NCBI RefSeq assembly: GCF_036327775.1
Contig: NZ_CP109598.1
Location: 5,964,001 to 6,028,000, forward strand
Length of the DNA stretch: 64,000 nucleotides
Reading direction: 5' to 3'
From: Streptomyces sp. NBC_01498
GTDB lineage: Bacteria > Actinomycetota > Actinomycetes > Streptomycetales > Streptomycetaceae
Shown piece by piece: positions 16,886-25,925 of the stretch. How positions within the stretch are numbered: the stretch's first letter is position 1; each line of letters starts with the position of its first letter. A program made the translations under genes and the position numbers. Below the pieces are notes generated by a model that was not told where the DNA came from, searched no databases, and saw only the letters and a program-made list of their open reading frames with translations.

Positions 16886-18409
16886 ATGGACTCCCTCAAC
16901 TCCCTGATCGACGGCTTCGGTACGGCACTCACGCCGATCAATCTGCTGTGGGCCGCGATCGGTGTCCTGCTCGGCACCGCGATCGGTGTCCTGCCCGGCA
17001 TCGGCCCCGCCATGGCCGTCGCCCTGCTCCTCCCCGTCACCTACGGCCTGGAGCCCACCGGCGCGTTCATCATGTTCGCCGGCATCTACTACGGAGCCAT
17101 GTTCGGCGGCTCCACCACCTCGATCCTCCTCAACACCCCCGGTGAGAGCGCGGCGGTCGTCGCCGCCATCGAGGGCAATCCGATGGCCAAGGCCGGACGC
17201 GGCGCGCAAGCACTCGCGGCGGCGGCGGGCGGTCACTTCGTCGGCGGCATGATCGGCACGATCCTGCTGGTCCTCCTCGCCCCGACCGTCGCCTCGTTCG
17301 CCGTCGACATCGGCGCCCCCGACTACTTCGCGATCATGGTGCTGGCGTTCATCGCCGTCACCTCGGTCCTCGGCTCCTCACGCATCCGGGGCCTCGCCTC
17401 GCTGCTCATCGGCCTCACCATCGGCCTGGTCGGCCTCGACCAGATGACCGGCCAGCAGCGCCTCACCTTCGGCTCGCTCCAACTCGCGGACGGCATCGAC
17501 GTGGTGATCGTCGCCGTCGGTCTCTTCGCGATCGGCGAGGCCCTGTGGGTCGCCGCGCACCTGCGCCGCTCCCCGGGCGCGCCCGTCCCGGTCGGCCGCC
17601 CCTGGCTCGGCAAGGACGACATCCGGCGCACCTGGAAGCCGTGGCTGCGCGGGCCGGTCATCGGCTTCCCGTTCGGCGCGATCCCGGCCGGCGGCGCGGA
17701 GATCCCGACGTTCCTCAGCTACGTCACCGAGAAGCGGCTCTCCAAGCACAAGAAGGAGTTCGGCAAGGGCGCCATCGAGGGCGTCGCCGGACCCGAGTCG
17801 GCCGCGTCCGCGTCGGCCGCCGGAACGCTCGTGTCGATGCTGACCCTCGGACTGCCGACCACCGCGGTCGCCGCGGTGATGCTGGCCGCGTTCCAGCAGT
17901 ACGGCATCCAGCCCGGACCGCTGCTGTTCGAGCGCGAGTCGGAACTGGTGTGGGGCCTGATCGCCTCACTGTTCGTCGGCATGGTGCTGCTCCTCGCGCT
18001 GAACCTGCCGCTCGCCCCGGTCTGGGTGAAGCTGCTGCGCATCCCGCGCGCGTACCTCTACGCGGGCATCCTCTTCTTCGCCGCGGTCGGCGCGTACGCG
18101 GTCGGCGGAGAGGCCCTGGACCTGGTGATCCTGCTGATCATCGGTCTGATCGGGTTCGGGATGCGGCGCTACGGACTGCCGGTGCTGCCGGCCGTCATCG
18201 GTGTCATCCTCGGCCCGGCCGCCGAGCAGCAGATGCGCAGGGCGCTCCAGATCAGTGACGGCAGCGTCACCGGGCTGGTCAACACCCCCTTCTCGGTGAC
18301 GGTCTACGCCGTCGTCGTGCTGATCATCTGCTGGCCGCTGGTACGGAAGGTGCTGCCCGGCGGCGGCAAGGAAACGGGGACCCCCGACAAGACCGAGGTC
18401 TCGGTGTAG
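16886..18409 (+). CDS. tctA: Tripartite tricarboxylate transporter large permease TctA
   Basis: A 507-residue permease with about 12 membrane helices that carries out sodium- or proton-coupled uptake with TctB and TctC. Family-typical sequence includes [33 protein letters not shown] and [14 protein letters not shown]. It is last in the operon; a 19-bp-stem terminator begins 20 bp after the stop. Substrate cannot be deduced beyond a carboxylate. Confidence 0.9.
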   Translation: MDSLNSLIDGFGTALTPINLLWAAIGVLLGTAIGVLPGIGPAMAVALLLPVTYGLEPTGAFIMFAGIYYGAMFGGSTTSILLNTPGESAAVVAAIEGNPMAKAGRGAQALAAAAGGHFVGGMIGTILLVLLAPTVASFAVDIGAPDYFAIMVLAFIAVTSVLGSSRIRGLASLLIGLTIGLVGLDQMTGQQRLTFGSLQLADGIDVVIVAVGLFAIGEALWVAAHLRRSPGAPVPVGRPWLGKDDIRRTWKPWLRGPVIGFPFGAIPAGGAEIPTFLSYVTEKRLSKHKKEFGKGAIEGVAGPESAASASAAGTLVSMLTLGLPTTAVAAVMLAAFQQYGIQPGPLLFERESELVWGLIASLFVGMVLLLALNLPLAPVWVKLLRIPRAYLYAGILFFAAVGAYAVGGEALDLVILLIIGLIGFGMRRYGLPVLPAVIGVILGPAAEQQMRRALQISDGSVTGLVNTPFSVTVYAVVVLIICWPLVRKVLPGGGKETGTPDKTEVSV

Positions 18410-18428
18410 TCGTCCGTCCCGCGCGGCC

Positions 18429-18477
18429 GTCGGGCCGCGGCTGTCCGCACCCCTCTGCCGGACAGCCGCGGCCCGAC
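18429..18477 (+). terminator. Terminator of tctCBA
   Basis: A perfect 19-bp stem, GTCGGGCCGCGGCTGTCCG with its exact complement at 18459-18477, and an 11-base loop. It lies directly after tctA. Confidence 0.8.
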
Positions 18478-18564
18478 CGGCGTTTACGGACGAACCGGGG
18501 CGCCCGGCCGGTGACTGTACGCCCCCCGCCCCGCACTGTCAGTGGTGGATGGCACGATCGACCC

Positions 18565-19701
18565 ATGACGCCGATCGACTGGGACGACGCCGCAGACTCC
18601 TTCGACGAGGAGCCCGACCACGGGCTCCTCGACCCGACCGTGCGCGACGCGTGGGCCGCCAGACTCGCCGACTGGCTGCCCGCCGAGACCTCCAGCGTGC
18701 TCGACCTCGGCTGCGGCACCGGCAGCCTCGCCCTGCTCGCCACCGGGCAGGGCCACCGCGTCACGGCCGTCGACCTCTCCCCCCGCATGGTCGGACTGGC
18801 TCGGGCCAAGCTGTCCGGCACGGACACGGAGGTGCTGGTCGGCGACGCGGCCAGACCCCCCGTCGGGGAGCGCACCTTCGACGTGATCATGGTCCGCCAT
18901 GTGCTCTGGGTGCTGCCCGATCCCGACCGGGCCCTGACCCACTGGCTGTCACTGCTGCGCCCCGGCGGACGGCTGATACTCGTGGAAGGCGTCTGGGGCG
19001 GGGTCGGACTGCCGGCGGCCCGGGTCACGAAGTCCCTCGCCCCGCTCGTCGAGCGGGTCCTGCACGAGCCCCTCTCGGCGGACGCCTCGCTCTGGGGCCG
19101 CGCCGTGACCGACGAGCGGTACGCGCTGATCGCCTGCACCGACCAGCGCCGCCGCCACACCGAAGTGGTCGACGTCCATCTGATCCTGCGCCGGGGCGAC
19201 GAGGTGCTGCTGGCCCGCCGCTCCGGCACCGGTTACGGGGACGGTCTGCTGAACGCGCCGGCGGGGCACGTCGAGGACGGCGAGGACGTGCGGGAGGCGA
19301 TGATCCGCGAGGCGGCGGAGGAGATCGGCGCCTTCCTGCGCCCCGACGATCTGCGGACGGCCCTGGTCATGCACCACCGAGGTCCCGGCGGCCGGCCGCG
19401 CACGGGCTGGTTCTTCGAGGTGCGGTACGACGAGGCGCACGCCTCCTGGGAGCCGTACAACCGGGAGCCGGAGAAGTGCTCGGGCCTCCACTGGTATCCG
19501 CTGTCCGCGCTCCCGGACGACATGGTCGCCTACTGCCGCGCGGGTCTGGAGGCGTACCGGGCGGGGGAGCGTTTCCTGATCCACTGGCACGAGGACACCG
19601 ATCCGATCGCCCACGACCCGTCCGGCACCCCGCGCGCGATCCGGCTGGCCCGGACGGACGGCGGAGTCACGAGGACCGCCGGTGACGGAGCGGCGCGGTG
19701 A
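18565..19701 (+). CDS. Fused SAM methyltransferase-NUDIX hydrolase
   Basis: A 378-residue two-domain protein. Residues 1-185 are a class I methyltransferase: VLDLGCGTGS (about 45-54), VTAVDLSPRM and VRHVLWVLPDP. Residues about 195-350 are a NUDIX hydrolase; the complete box runs from GHVEDGE through REAAEEIG near residues 233-254. Substrates are unknown. The fusion suggests one pathway that both methylates and clears a nucleotide-type compound. ATG 18565 is chosen because it starts the methyltransferase fold; no strong ribosome-binding site is seen. The 3' end overlaps the convergent DUF402 gene by 35 bp. Confidence 0.85.
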   Translation: MTPIDWDDAADSFDEEPDHGLLDPTVRDAWAARLADWLPAETSSVLDLGCGTGSLALLATGQGHRVTAVDLSPRMVGLARAKLSGTDTEVLVGDAARPPVGERTFDVIMVRHVLWVLPDPDRALTHWLSLLRPGGRLILVEGVWGGVGLPAARVTKSLAPLVERVLHEPLSADASLWGRAVTDERYALIACTDQRRRHTEVVDVHLILRRGDEVLLARRSGTGYGDGLLNAPAGHVEDGEDVREAMIREAAEEIGAFLRPDDLRTALVMHHRGPGGRPRTGWFFEVRYDEAHASWEPYNREPEKCSGLHWYPLSALPDDMVAYCRAGLEAYRAGERFLIHWHEDTDPIAHDPSGTPRAIRLARTDGGVTRTAGDGAAR

Positions 19702-20281
19702 ACGCCCCGGTGTGTACGAGGTGTTCCAGCTCGTCCAGGGCACGCAGCGCCGCGTCGGCCGCCGCCGGGTCCCGGCCTGCGAGACCGCTCTCGGCGAACT
19801 CGTCCTCGTCCAGACGCAGCACCGTGCCGCCGTCGGCCGACGCCCACAGATCGAGGTCGAGATCCTCGACCCTCACCTCGCACGGGAGTTCACCGTGATC
19901 CGGGCCGGACACGACGGCGGGCCGGGTCACGTCGCAGTACCAGCCCTTGAGCACACCCCCGGCCGTCCGGACCTCCTTCACCGCGTACCAGCGATCCCGC
20001 CAGTAGTGCTCGGTGAAGACGTCGCCGGGCTCGAAACGGACGAAGCCGAAGTCCCGTACGCCGGGCGCCGCCCAGGGCGCGCGCACCACCAGGTGGGTGC
20101 CGTCGTCGGCGATCAGCGAGGCGGGGTAGCGGATCTTCGTACGGCCCGCCTTGACCAGACGCACCTCGACCCGCGCCTCGACCCGCGCCCCGGCGGGCGG
20201 CTCCGGGGCGGGACCCGACGACGGCCCGGACGAGGTCGTGGGCCGGGGAGCGGACGAGGGGTCAGATGAGGTGGCGGACAT
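19667..20281 (-). CDS. DUF402 (FomD-like) protein
   Basis: A 204-residue protein with a DUF402 fold, the family of FomD and some nucleoside diphosphate phosphatases. Signature stretches are FEPGDVFTEHYWRDRWYAV and GWYCDVTRPA. The Asp/Glu run VEDLDLDLW is the likely metal site. The first 35 residues are Pro/Ser/Ala-rich and probably disordered. Its start lies inside the 3' end of the GNAT gene (20-bp overlap), so translation is probably coupled. The reaction is not known for this member. Confidence 0.75.
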   Translation of the reverse strand: MSATSSDPSSAPRPTTSSGPSSGPAPEPPAGARVEARVEVRLVKAGRTKIRYPASLIADDGTHLVVRAPWAAPGVRDFGFVRFEPGDVFTEHYWRDRWYAVKEVRTAGGVLKGWYCDVTRPAVVSGPDHGELPCEVRVEDLDLDLWASADGGTVLRLDEDEFAESGLAGRDPAAADAALRALDELEHLVHTGAFTAPLRHRRSS

Positions 20282-21182
20282 GGCGGACCTCCGACGTGCG
20301 CGGTTCGTAGCCGAACCAGGCGTTGACCGCCAGCATCGGCTTGTTCTCCGCGTCGTTGTTGGTGAAGGCGTCCCTGAAACCGGCGGCGCGGGCCCGGCGC
20401 AGGGAGTGGATCTTCGCGGCCTTGGCCAGACCCCGGCCCCGGTGGGCGCGCACCGTGCCCGTCATGGCCGACAGATAGCGGGTGGCGCCGTCGGTGTAGG
20501 CCATCGCGAAGGCCACGACCCTGCCCCCGGCCGTCACGACGGTGCTGAGGTCGCGGTCCAGACTGGGATGGTTCCAGGTGTGGCCGAGCCAGTCCTCGTA
20601 GTCGTCGAGTTCGGTGACGGTGTCGTTCGGTTCGTCCGCGGTGACCTCGGCGTCGGCCTCGAACAGCGGCCGGGGATCACCGGCCAGGTCCGCCGCCGTC
20701 GCGAGCGCGCAGCCCGCCGGGAGCGGCGGGGGCTCCGGCACCCGGGCCGCCGACAGATCCAGCCCCAGGTAGTGCGCGGTACGCAGCGGCGTGTACCCCC
20801 GTCGTTCCGCGAAGCCGAGCGACGCGGGCGAGGCGTCCACCCAGGCGTACACGGTGGTCGCGCCCTCGGCGGCCAGATGCCGTTCCCCCGCCCTCAGGAT
20901 CGCGGACCCGGCGCCCCTGCCGGTGCGGTCGGGGCGCACATGCGGGGTGAGCCTGGCCCGGCCCGGCTCACCGCTGTCGTAGAGGAGCGCCACATGGGCG
21001 GCGCCGATGACCTCCCCGTCGTCCTCGGCGACCAGCAGCCGGTACTTGGCGGCCGGGTTGGCGCTCCGCGCCGTGAAGTCCACGGACTCCTCGGTGGTGA
21101 TCAGATACGGCGCGGCGGCTCGCCGTACCCGGACGACGGCGCCGGCGTCCTCGGGACGGGCATCACGGACGATCACAGTCAT
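20262..21182 (-). CDS. Protein with two tandem GNAT acetyltransferase domains
   Basis: A 306-residue protein with two GNAT folds. The first acetyl-CoA loop reads RPDRTGRGAGSAIL (about 93-106) and the second RAHRGRGLAKAAKI (about 240-253). The tandem design resembles mycothiol synthase-like N-acetyltransferases, but identity with MshD is not supported. The start is the ATG that opens VIVRDARPEDA. It is divergent from a GntR gene 96 bp away and translationally linked to the DUF402 gene. Confidence 0.78.
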   Translation of the reverse strand: MTVIVRDARPEDAGAVVRVRRAAAPYLITTEESVDFTARSANPAAKYRLLVAEDDGEVIGAAHVALLYDSGEPGRARLTPHVRPDRTGRGAGSAILRAGERHLAAEGATTVYAWVDASPASLGFAERRGYTPLRTAHYLGLDLSAARVPEPPPLPAGCALATAADLAGDPRPLFEADAEVTADEPNDTVTELDDYEDWLGHTWNHPSLDRDLSTVVTAGGRVVAFAMAYTDGATRYLSAMTGTVRAHRGRGLAKAAKIHSLRRARAAGFRDAFTNNDAENKPMLAVNAWFGYEPRTSEVRHVRHLI

Positions 21183-21278
21183 GGGGCCGCACGCTACGCC
21201 CGCCCACCGCCGTGATCCTCCGATTTTTTCCGTCCGACCGTGCGGGCCCGGCCCGGGGGATGGGGGACAATCTGCCGC

Positions 21279-21653
21279 GTGACCCTGAGAATCACCATCG
21301 ACGACGACGCGTCCACCGCGCCGTACGAGCAACTGCGCCACCGCATCTCCGAACTGGCGCGCTCGGGCGCGCTGCCCGTGGGGCACCGGCTTCCGACGGT
21401 ACGGGGCTTCGCCGAGGAGCTCGGCCTCGCGGCGAACACCGTCGCCAAGGCGTACCGGGCGCTGGAGTCGGACGGCGTGATCGAGACACGCGGCAGGAAC
21501 GGGACGTTCATCGCGGCGGCCGGTGACGCGGCGGACCACCGGGCGGCCCTCGCGGCGCAGGAGTACGCGGAGCGGGCGAAACGGCTGGGCCTGGCCCGCG
21601 CACAGGCCCTGTCGCTGGTCGAGGACGCGCTACGGGCGGCGTACTCGCGATGA
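21279..21653 (+). CDS. Small GntR regulator, YtrA subfamily
   Basis: A 124-residue transcription factor: a winged helix (about 10-80, LPTVRGFAEELGLAANTVAK) with only a short helical C-terminus for dimerisation, as in YtrA. YtrA-type regulators often control ABC exporters. A DrrAB-like exporter lies convergently downstream, but that operon has its own MarR. GTG 21279 is chosen because it begins the conserved domain. Confidence 0.8.
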   Translation: MTLRITIDDDASTAPYEQLRHRISELARSGALPVGHRLPTVRGFAEELGLAANTVAKAYRALESDGVIETRGRNGTFIAAAGDAADHRAALAAQEYAERAKRLGLARAQALSLVEDALRAAYSR

Positions 21654-21676
21654 GGACGCCGCCCGCCGGGAGCTGA

Positions 21677-22540
21677 TCATCTCGCCAGCCGGCCGAGCAG
21701 CGACGACGCCGCCGTGATGCCCAGGACCGCCGCGAAGAGCAGCACCCCGAAGTCGAGCAGCAGATGGGACGGCGAGCCGAGCAACAGACCGCGCAGGGCG
21801 TCGACCTGATAGCTGAGCGGGTTGATCTTGCTGATCACCTGGAGCCAGCCGGGCATGATCGCCACCGGGTAGAGGGCGTTCGACGCGAAGAAGAGCGGCA
21901 TGGTGATGGCCTGGCCGATACCCATCAGCCGGTCACGCGTCAGGACGATGCCCGCGATCGTGATCGACAGACACGAGAAGAACGCCGAGCCGAGGATCAC
22001 CACGACGGCGACCCCGAGCAGTTTCAGCGGGTTCCAGGTCAGTCCCACCCCGAGCGCGGCGGCGATGACGATCACCACGGCCGCCTGGATCAGCGCCTTC
22101 ACCCCGGAGGCGAACGCCTTGCCGCTGATCAGCGCGGATCTCGGGGTGGGAGTGACCAGGAGCTTGGTCAGGATGCCCGCGTCCCGCTCCCAGATGATCA
22201 TGATGCCGTAGAAGATCGCGATGAACATGGCGGACTGGGCGATGATGCCGGGCGCCAGGAAGTCGATGTAGGGGATGTTGCCGGTCGTCGGGATCGCCCG
22301 GATATGGGTGAAGGTCTCGCCGAAGATCAGCAGCCAGAGGGCGGGCTGGATGGCCCGCGTGTACAGCTCCGTACGGTCGTGCCGCAGCTTCTGGAGTTCG
22401 ACCACGCACATGGCCATGACCCTGGCGGGCAGGACCCGCCAGCCCTTGCGGGGCCGCGGCGGTACGAGCAGCAGGGGGAACCGTTCGGGATCGACGGTCT
22501 CAACCGAGCCGGGAGGCCGTCCGCCGGGTGCTTCTGACAT
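21677..22540 (-). CDS. ABC-2 type exporter permease (DrrB-like)
   Basis: A 287-residue permease with six predicted helices. The family segment FLAPGIIAQSAMF is followed by the late WLQVISKINPLSYQVDALRG signature of drug-exporter permeases. ATG 22540 has GGAGGTGA about 8 bases upstream. It overlaps the ATPase gene 3' end by 41 bp, so the two are translated together. Together with the upstream MarR gene this is a typical self-regulated multidrug efflux operon. Confidence 0.87.
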   Translation of the reverse strand: MSEAPGGRPPGSVETVDPERFPLLLVPPRPRKGWRVLPARVMAMCVVELQKLRHDRTELYTRAIQPALWLLIFGETFTHIRAIPTTGNIPYIDFLAPGIIAQSAMFIAIFYGIMIIWERDAGILTKLLVTPTPRSALISGKAFASGVKALIQAAVVIVIAAALGVGLTWNPLKLLGVAVVVILGSAFFSCLSITIAGIVLTRDRLMGIGQAITMPLFFASNALYPVAIMPGWLQVISKINPLSYQVDALRGLLLGSPSHLLLDFGVLLFAAVLGITAASSLLGRLAR

Positions 22541-23507
22541 TGCCGTAGTCACCTCCTTCCTCGTCCAGACCCTGGCCGGCCACCTCGCGGAAGACGTCCT
22601 CCAGCGTGGCGTCGACCTCGGCGGGGGCGTGGGTGGGGGCACCGGGGTTCAGTGTGTCCGCCTCCCGTGCCGCGGCCAGCGCCGCTTCGCGCCGCCGGTC
22701 GCGCAGCCCCGCCCGCAACTCCTGGGGCGTGCCGAGCGCGTGGATCCGGCCCCGGTGCATCAGCGCGACCCGGTCGCAGTACTGCTCGGCCTCGTCCATG
22801 TAGTGCGTGGTCACCAGCACGGTCATGCCGGTGGCTTCGCGCACCGCGTTGATGTGCTCCCACACGCTGCTCCGGGCGATCGGGTCGAGACCGATCGTCG
22901 GCTCGTCCAGCATCAGCAGCCGGGGCGCGCTGACCAGGGCCTGCGCGAGTTCCAGCCGGCGGATCATGCCGCCGGAGTACGTCTGCGCCATCCGGTCGGC
23001 CGCGTGGGTGAGATCGACGATCTCCAGGGCCTGGGCCACGCGGGCGGCGCGCTCACGGCGTGGGACGTCGAAGACGCGGGCGAACATCGTCACGTTCTCC
23101 CGGCCCGTCATCGCCGCGTCGGCGGACAGTTGCTGGGGGACGTAGCCGAGCAGCCGCCGTACCGCCATCTTGTCCTTCGCTGCGTCGTGCCCGAACACCT
23201 TCACCATGCCGGTGGGGACCGGCAGCAGGGTGGTGACGCAGCGGATCGCGGTGGTCTTGCCGGCGCCGTTGGGGCCCAGCAGCCCGAAGATCTCGCCCGC
23301 GCGGACGGACAGGTCGAGGTTGTCGACCGCCTTGGTCTCACCGAACGAGTAGTTCAGCCCGCGGCAGGTCACCGCGTCCTCGCCGTCCTCTCCGGACGCG
23401 TCGCCACCGTCCGGACCGGTGCCGGTGCCCGCGGGAACGGCGCCCCCGGGTCGGTCGGTTCGGTCACCTCGGCCGTTTCGGCCGGTCCGGTCGGGTCGAT
23501 CGGTCAT
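22500..23507 (-). CDS. ABC exporter ATPase (DrrA-like)
   Basis: A 335-residue ATPase that powers the adjoining permease. Walker A is GPNGAGKT (near residue 79), the signature is YSGGM, Walker B is LLMLDEPT, and the switch His is in VTTHYMDEAE. A Gly/Asp-rich N-terminal extension of about 45 residues precedes the domain, with a DrrA-type C-terminal tail (ATLEDVFREV). The start overlaps the marR stop (ATGA). Substrate is unknown; antibiotic or lipid export is a family-based guess. Confidence 0.88.
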   Translation of the reverse strand: MTDRPDRTGRNGRGDRTDRPGGAVPAGTGTGPDGGDASGEDGEDAVTCRGLNYSFGETKAVDNLDLSVRAGEIFGLLGPNGAGKTTAIRCVTTLLPVPTGMVKVFGHDAAKDKMAVRRLLGYVPQQLSADAAMTGRENVTMFARVFDVPRRERAARVAQALEIVDLTHAADRMAQTYSGGMIRRLELAQALVSAPRLLMLDEPTIGLDPIARSSVWEHINAVREATGMTVLVTTHYMDEAEQYCDRVALMHRGRIHALGTPQELRAGLRDRRREAALAAAREADTLNPGAPTHAPAEVDATLEDVFREVAGQGLDEEGGDYGNVRSTRRTASRLG

Positions 23508-23983
23508 GGACCCTCCACCTCCTCGTGCAGATTCCGGGCGAGGCTGCGCAGTGCCGGAACCGCCGCCGCCAGGGCCGCCCGTTCCTCCTCCGTCAGCCGG
23601 GCCACCTGCTCGCGCACCAGCGCGGAGCGCCGTGCCTCCCAGCCCGCCAGCCGCGAGACGGCCGCACGGGTCGGTGCGAGCCGGACGACCCTGCCGTCGG
23701 CCGGGTCGGTGTCGCGCCGCAGATAGCCGCGCCGGCTGAGCTGATTGACCAGGGTGGAGACCGAGTTCCCGGCGAGATACAGCTCCCGTGCCGCCGCCGA
23801 CACCCGGATTCCCGGGCGGGCGGCGACCAGCCGCAGCAGATCGACCTGCGCGCCGCGCAGGGGCGGGGCCGCCGGCCCGGCCCGCAACCGCCGCCGGATC
23901 ATGCGCTGCACTCCCGCCAGCACATCGGCCAGCGAGTCGGCGAGCGAGTCCGGGAACGGCTCCGGGAGCTCCATCGCAGTCAT
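23504..23983 (-). CDS. MarR-family repressor of the ABC operon
   Basis: A 159-residue winged-helix regulator, probably the autorepressor of this export operon. The DNA-binding region contains VSAAARELYLAGNSVSTLVN and the wing DPADGRVVRL. It is the first gene; its stop overlaps the ATPase start. There is no clear ribosome-binding site, and TAAACT lies 7 bases before the ATG, so the mRNA may be leaderless. Confidence 0.85.
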   Translation of the reverse strand: MTAMELPEPFPDSLADSLADVLAGVQRMIRRRLRAGPAAPPLRGAQVDLLRLVAARPGIRVSAAARELYLAGNSVSTLVNQLSRRGYLRRDTDPADGRVVRLAPTRAAVSRLAGWEARRSALVREQVARLTEEERAALAAAVPALRSLARNLHEEVEGP

Positions 23984-23995
23984 GTGTCCAGTTTA

Positions 23996-24010
23996 GCTCT
24001 TAATGGGAGC
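23996..24010. promoter_or_regulatory. Possible MarR operator
   Basis: GCTC-TTAATGG-GAGC is a small inverted repeat in an AT-rich patch 13-27 bp upstream of the marR start. Its place over the promoter fits autoregulation. No binding data; weak evidence. Confidence 0.3.
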
Positions 24011-24162
24011 AATCGGACTAAAGTGACGCGAAGGGAAGGTGTGTTCAGGAAAGAAGGGGCCAGGAAGGTGACCACCGCTCCACGGATCTCGGACCACGGA
24101 TCCCGGACCACGGCCGCCCTACGGATTCCCGGTCCGCCTACGGCCGCTCCACGGCTGCCGGG

Positions 24163-25281
24163 CTACAAATACAGCCCCGCGTCCCGCCCCTTCGACGGCC
24201 CGGGGACCGACGTCGGGCCGTTGCCCCGCCGCAGCGCGAAGAGTTCGGCCAGCGTCGTACCGTCCCGGCCCACCGCCCCCTCCCAGTCGCCGTCCTCCCG
24301 GCCCAGCCACTCCTCCGCCTCCCGGCGGCTCAGCGGGCCGACCTCGATCCGGGCCATGCAGCGGCCGGGCCGTACGACCGCCGGATGCAGCCGCTCCAGA
24401 TCCTCGTTGGTCGTCACCCCCACCAGGACGTTCCTGCCCTGGCCGAGCAGTCCGTCGGTGAGGTTCAGCAGCCGGGACAGCGCCTGGCCCGCCGTGTGCT
24501 TGGCCTCGCCCCGGATCAGTTCGTCGCAGTCCTCCAGGAGCAGCAGTCGCCAGCGTCCCTTCGCCGAGCCCTCGTCCTCACCGATCGCGATGTCCATCAG
24601 ATAGCCGACGTCGTTGAACAGCCGCTCCGGGTCCAGTACGCAGTCGACCTGGCACCAGTCGCGCCAGGACCGGGCCAGTGTCCGCAGCGCGGACGTCTTC
24701 CCGGTTCCGGGCGGGCCGTGCAGCAGGAGCAGCCGTCCCGCGATGTCGTCCGGCGTCACCTTCATCAGCCGGTCCATCGCGTCGGCGACCGGCGCCGTGT
24801 AGTTGCCCCGGACCTCGTCCCAGGTACCGGCGGCGATCTGCCGGGTCGTACGGTGCGGACCCCGGCGCGGCGACACGTACCAGAACCCCATGGTCACGTT
24901 CTCCGGCACAGGCTCGGGCTCGTCCTGCGCGTCCTCCGTCGCCTGCCCGTGGATCTTCTCCGCGAGTTCCGAGGTGGTGGCGGTCACGGTGACGTCGGCG
25001 CCCCGGTTCCAGCGGGAGACCAGCAGGGTCCAGCCGTCGCCCTCGGCGAGGGTGGCGCTGCGGTCGTCGTCGCGGGCCGAGCGCAGCACCGTGGCGCCCG
25101 GCGGCAGCAGCGAGGCACCCGACTTGACGCGGTCGATCGACGAGCTGTGCGAGTGCGGCTGCTCGCCCGTCGCGAAACGGCCGAGGAAGAGCGCGTCGAC
25201 CACGTCCGACGGCGAGTCGCTGTCGTCGACGTTGAGCCGAATCGGCAGGGCGTCCTGAGGCTTGGCTGACATGGCGCCCAT
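24163..25281 (-). CDS. DUF5925 / AAA-type ATPase
   Basis: A 372-residue protein. Residues about 5-125 match the actinobacterial DUF5925 region (IRLNVDDSDSPSDVVDALFL). An AAA ATPase domain follows: Walker A LLHGPPGTGKTSALR (near residue 187), Walker B LLLLEDCDEL, and the R-finger region PGRCMARIEV. Such proteins are common in Streptomyces but no role is established. ATG 25281 or 25272 could be the start; neither has a strong ribosome-binding site. It is the only gene between the marR promoter and the tandem-repeat block. Confidence 0.8.
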   Translation of the reverse strand: MGAMSAKPQDALPIRLNVDDSDSPSDVVDALFLGRFATGEQPHSHSSSIDRVKSGASLLPPGATVLRSARDDDRSATLAEGDGWTLLVSRWNRGADVTVTATTSELAEKIHGQATEDAQDEPEPVPENVTMGFWYVSPRRGPHRTTRQIAAGTWDEVRGNYTAPVADAMDRLMKVTPDDIAGRLLLLHGPPGTGKTSALRTLARSWRDWCQVDCVLDPERLFNDVGYLMDIAIGEDEGSAKGRWRLLLLEDCDELIRGEAKHTAGQALSRLLNLTDGLLGQGRNVLVGVTTNEDLERLHPAVVRPGRCMARIEVGPLSRREAEEWLGREDGDWEGAVGRDGTTLAELFALRRGNGPTSVPGPSKGRDAGLYL

Positions 25282-25414
25282 GATCCGGCACAGGAGTCCC
25301 CGGCGCACGGACTTTTGTCCCCCGATGCCCGGCGGCGGACCGCGAGTGCCCGCCGTGGGGTCCGTCGGCGCCGGGCCACCGGCGGCCGGACGGGTGCCGA
25401 ACCCCTCACCCGCC

Positions 25415-25836
25415 CCCCGCCCGGACACCGGCCCCCACCCGGCGTGGGCATCCGACCCGGCCCGTGCCGCGCCTCCCCGCGCCGGTCCGGCCGTTCTGGG
25501 CGACCTGCGCACTGGCGGTGCGGACTCGGTCCCCCGGCCGGCACCGGCCCGCCCCCGCTCGCCGCCCGGACACCGGTCCCCACCCGGCGTGGGTATCCGA
25601 CCCGGCCCGTGCCGCGCCTCCCCGCGCCGGTCCGGCCGTTCTGGGCGACCTGCGCACTGGCGGTGCGGACTCGGTCCCCCGGCCGGCACCGGCCCGCCCC
25701 CGCTCGCCGCCCGGACACCGGTCCCCACCCGGCGTGGGTATCCGACCCGGCCCGTGCCGCGCCTCCCCGCGCCGGTCCGGCTGTCCTGGGTGACCTGCGC
25801 ACTGGCGGTGCGGACTCGGTCCCCCGGCCGGCACCG
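25415..25836. repeat. 145-bp tandem repeat, about 2.9 copies
   Basis: The landmark CCGGACACCG recurs at 25421, 25566 and 25711, exactly 145 bp apart. Copies differ by only a few substitutions, for example GGGC/GGGT and GTTCTGGGC/GTCCTGGGT. The array fills most of the 644-bp gap between the AAA ATPase start (25281) and the deacetylase stop (25926). One hundred and forty-five is not a multiple of three, so it does not encode a repeated peptide. The rest of the gap shows no gene. Confidence 0.9.
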
Positions 25837-25925
25837 CGCGGATCTCCTCCCACGGCACACCCGGCAGTTCGCGCCGCCAAGGCGCTGACGTCCGAGCTGA
25901 TTGCCGCGCAGACCCTCACCCCCGC

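Noticed and set aside
25415-25836. CRISPR array
   Set aside because: The 145-bp units are contiguous and near identical throughout, with no unique spacers and no cas genes.
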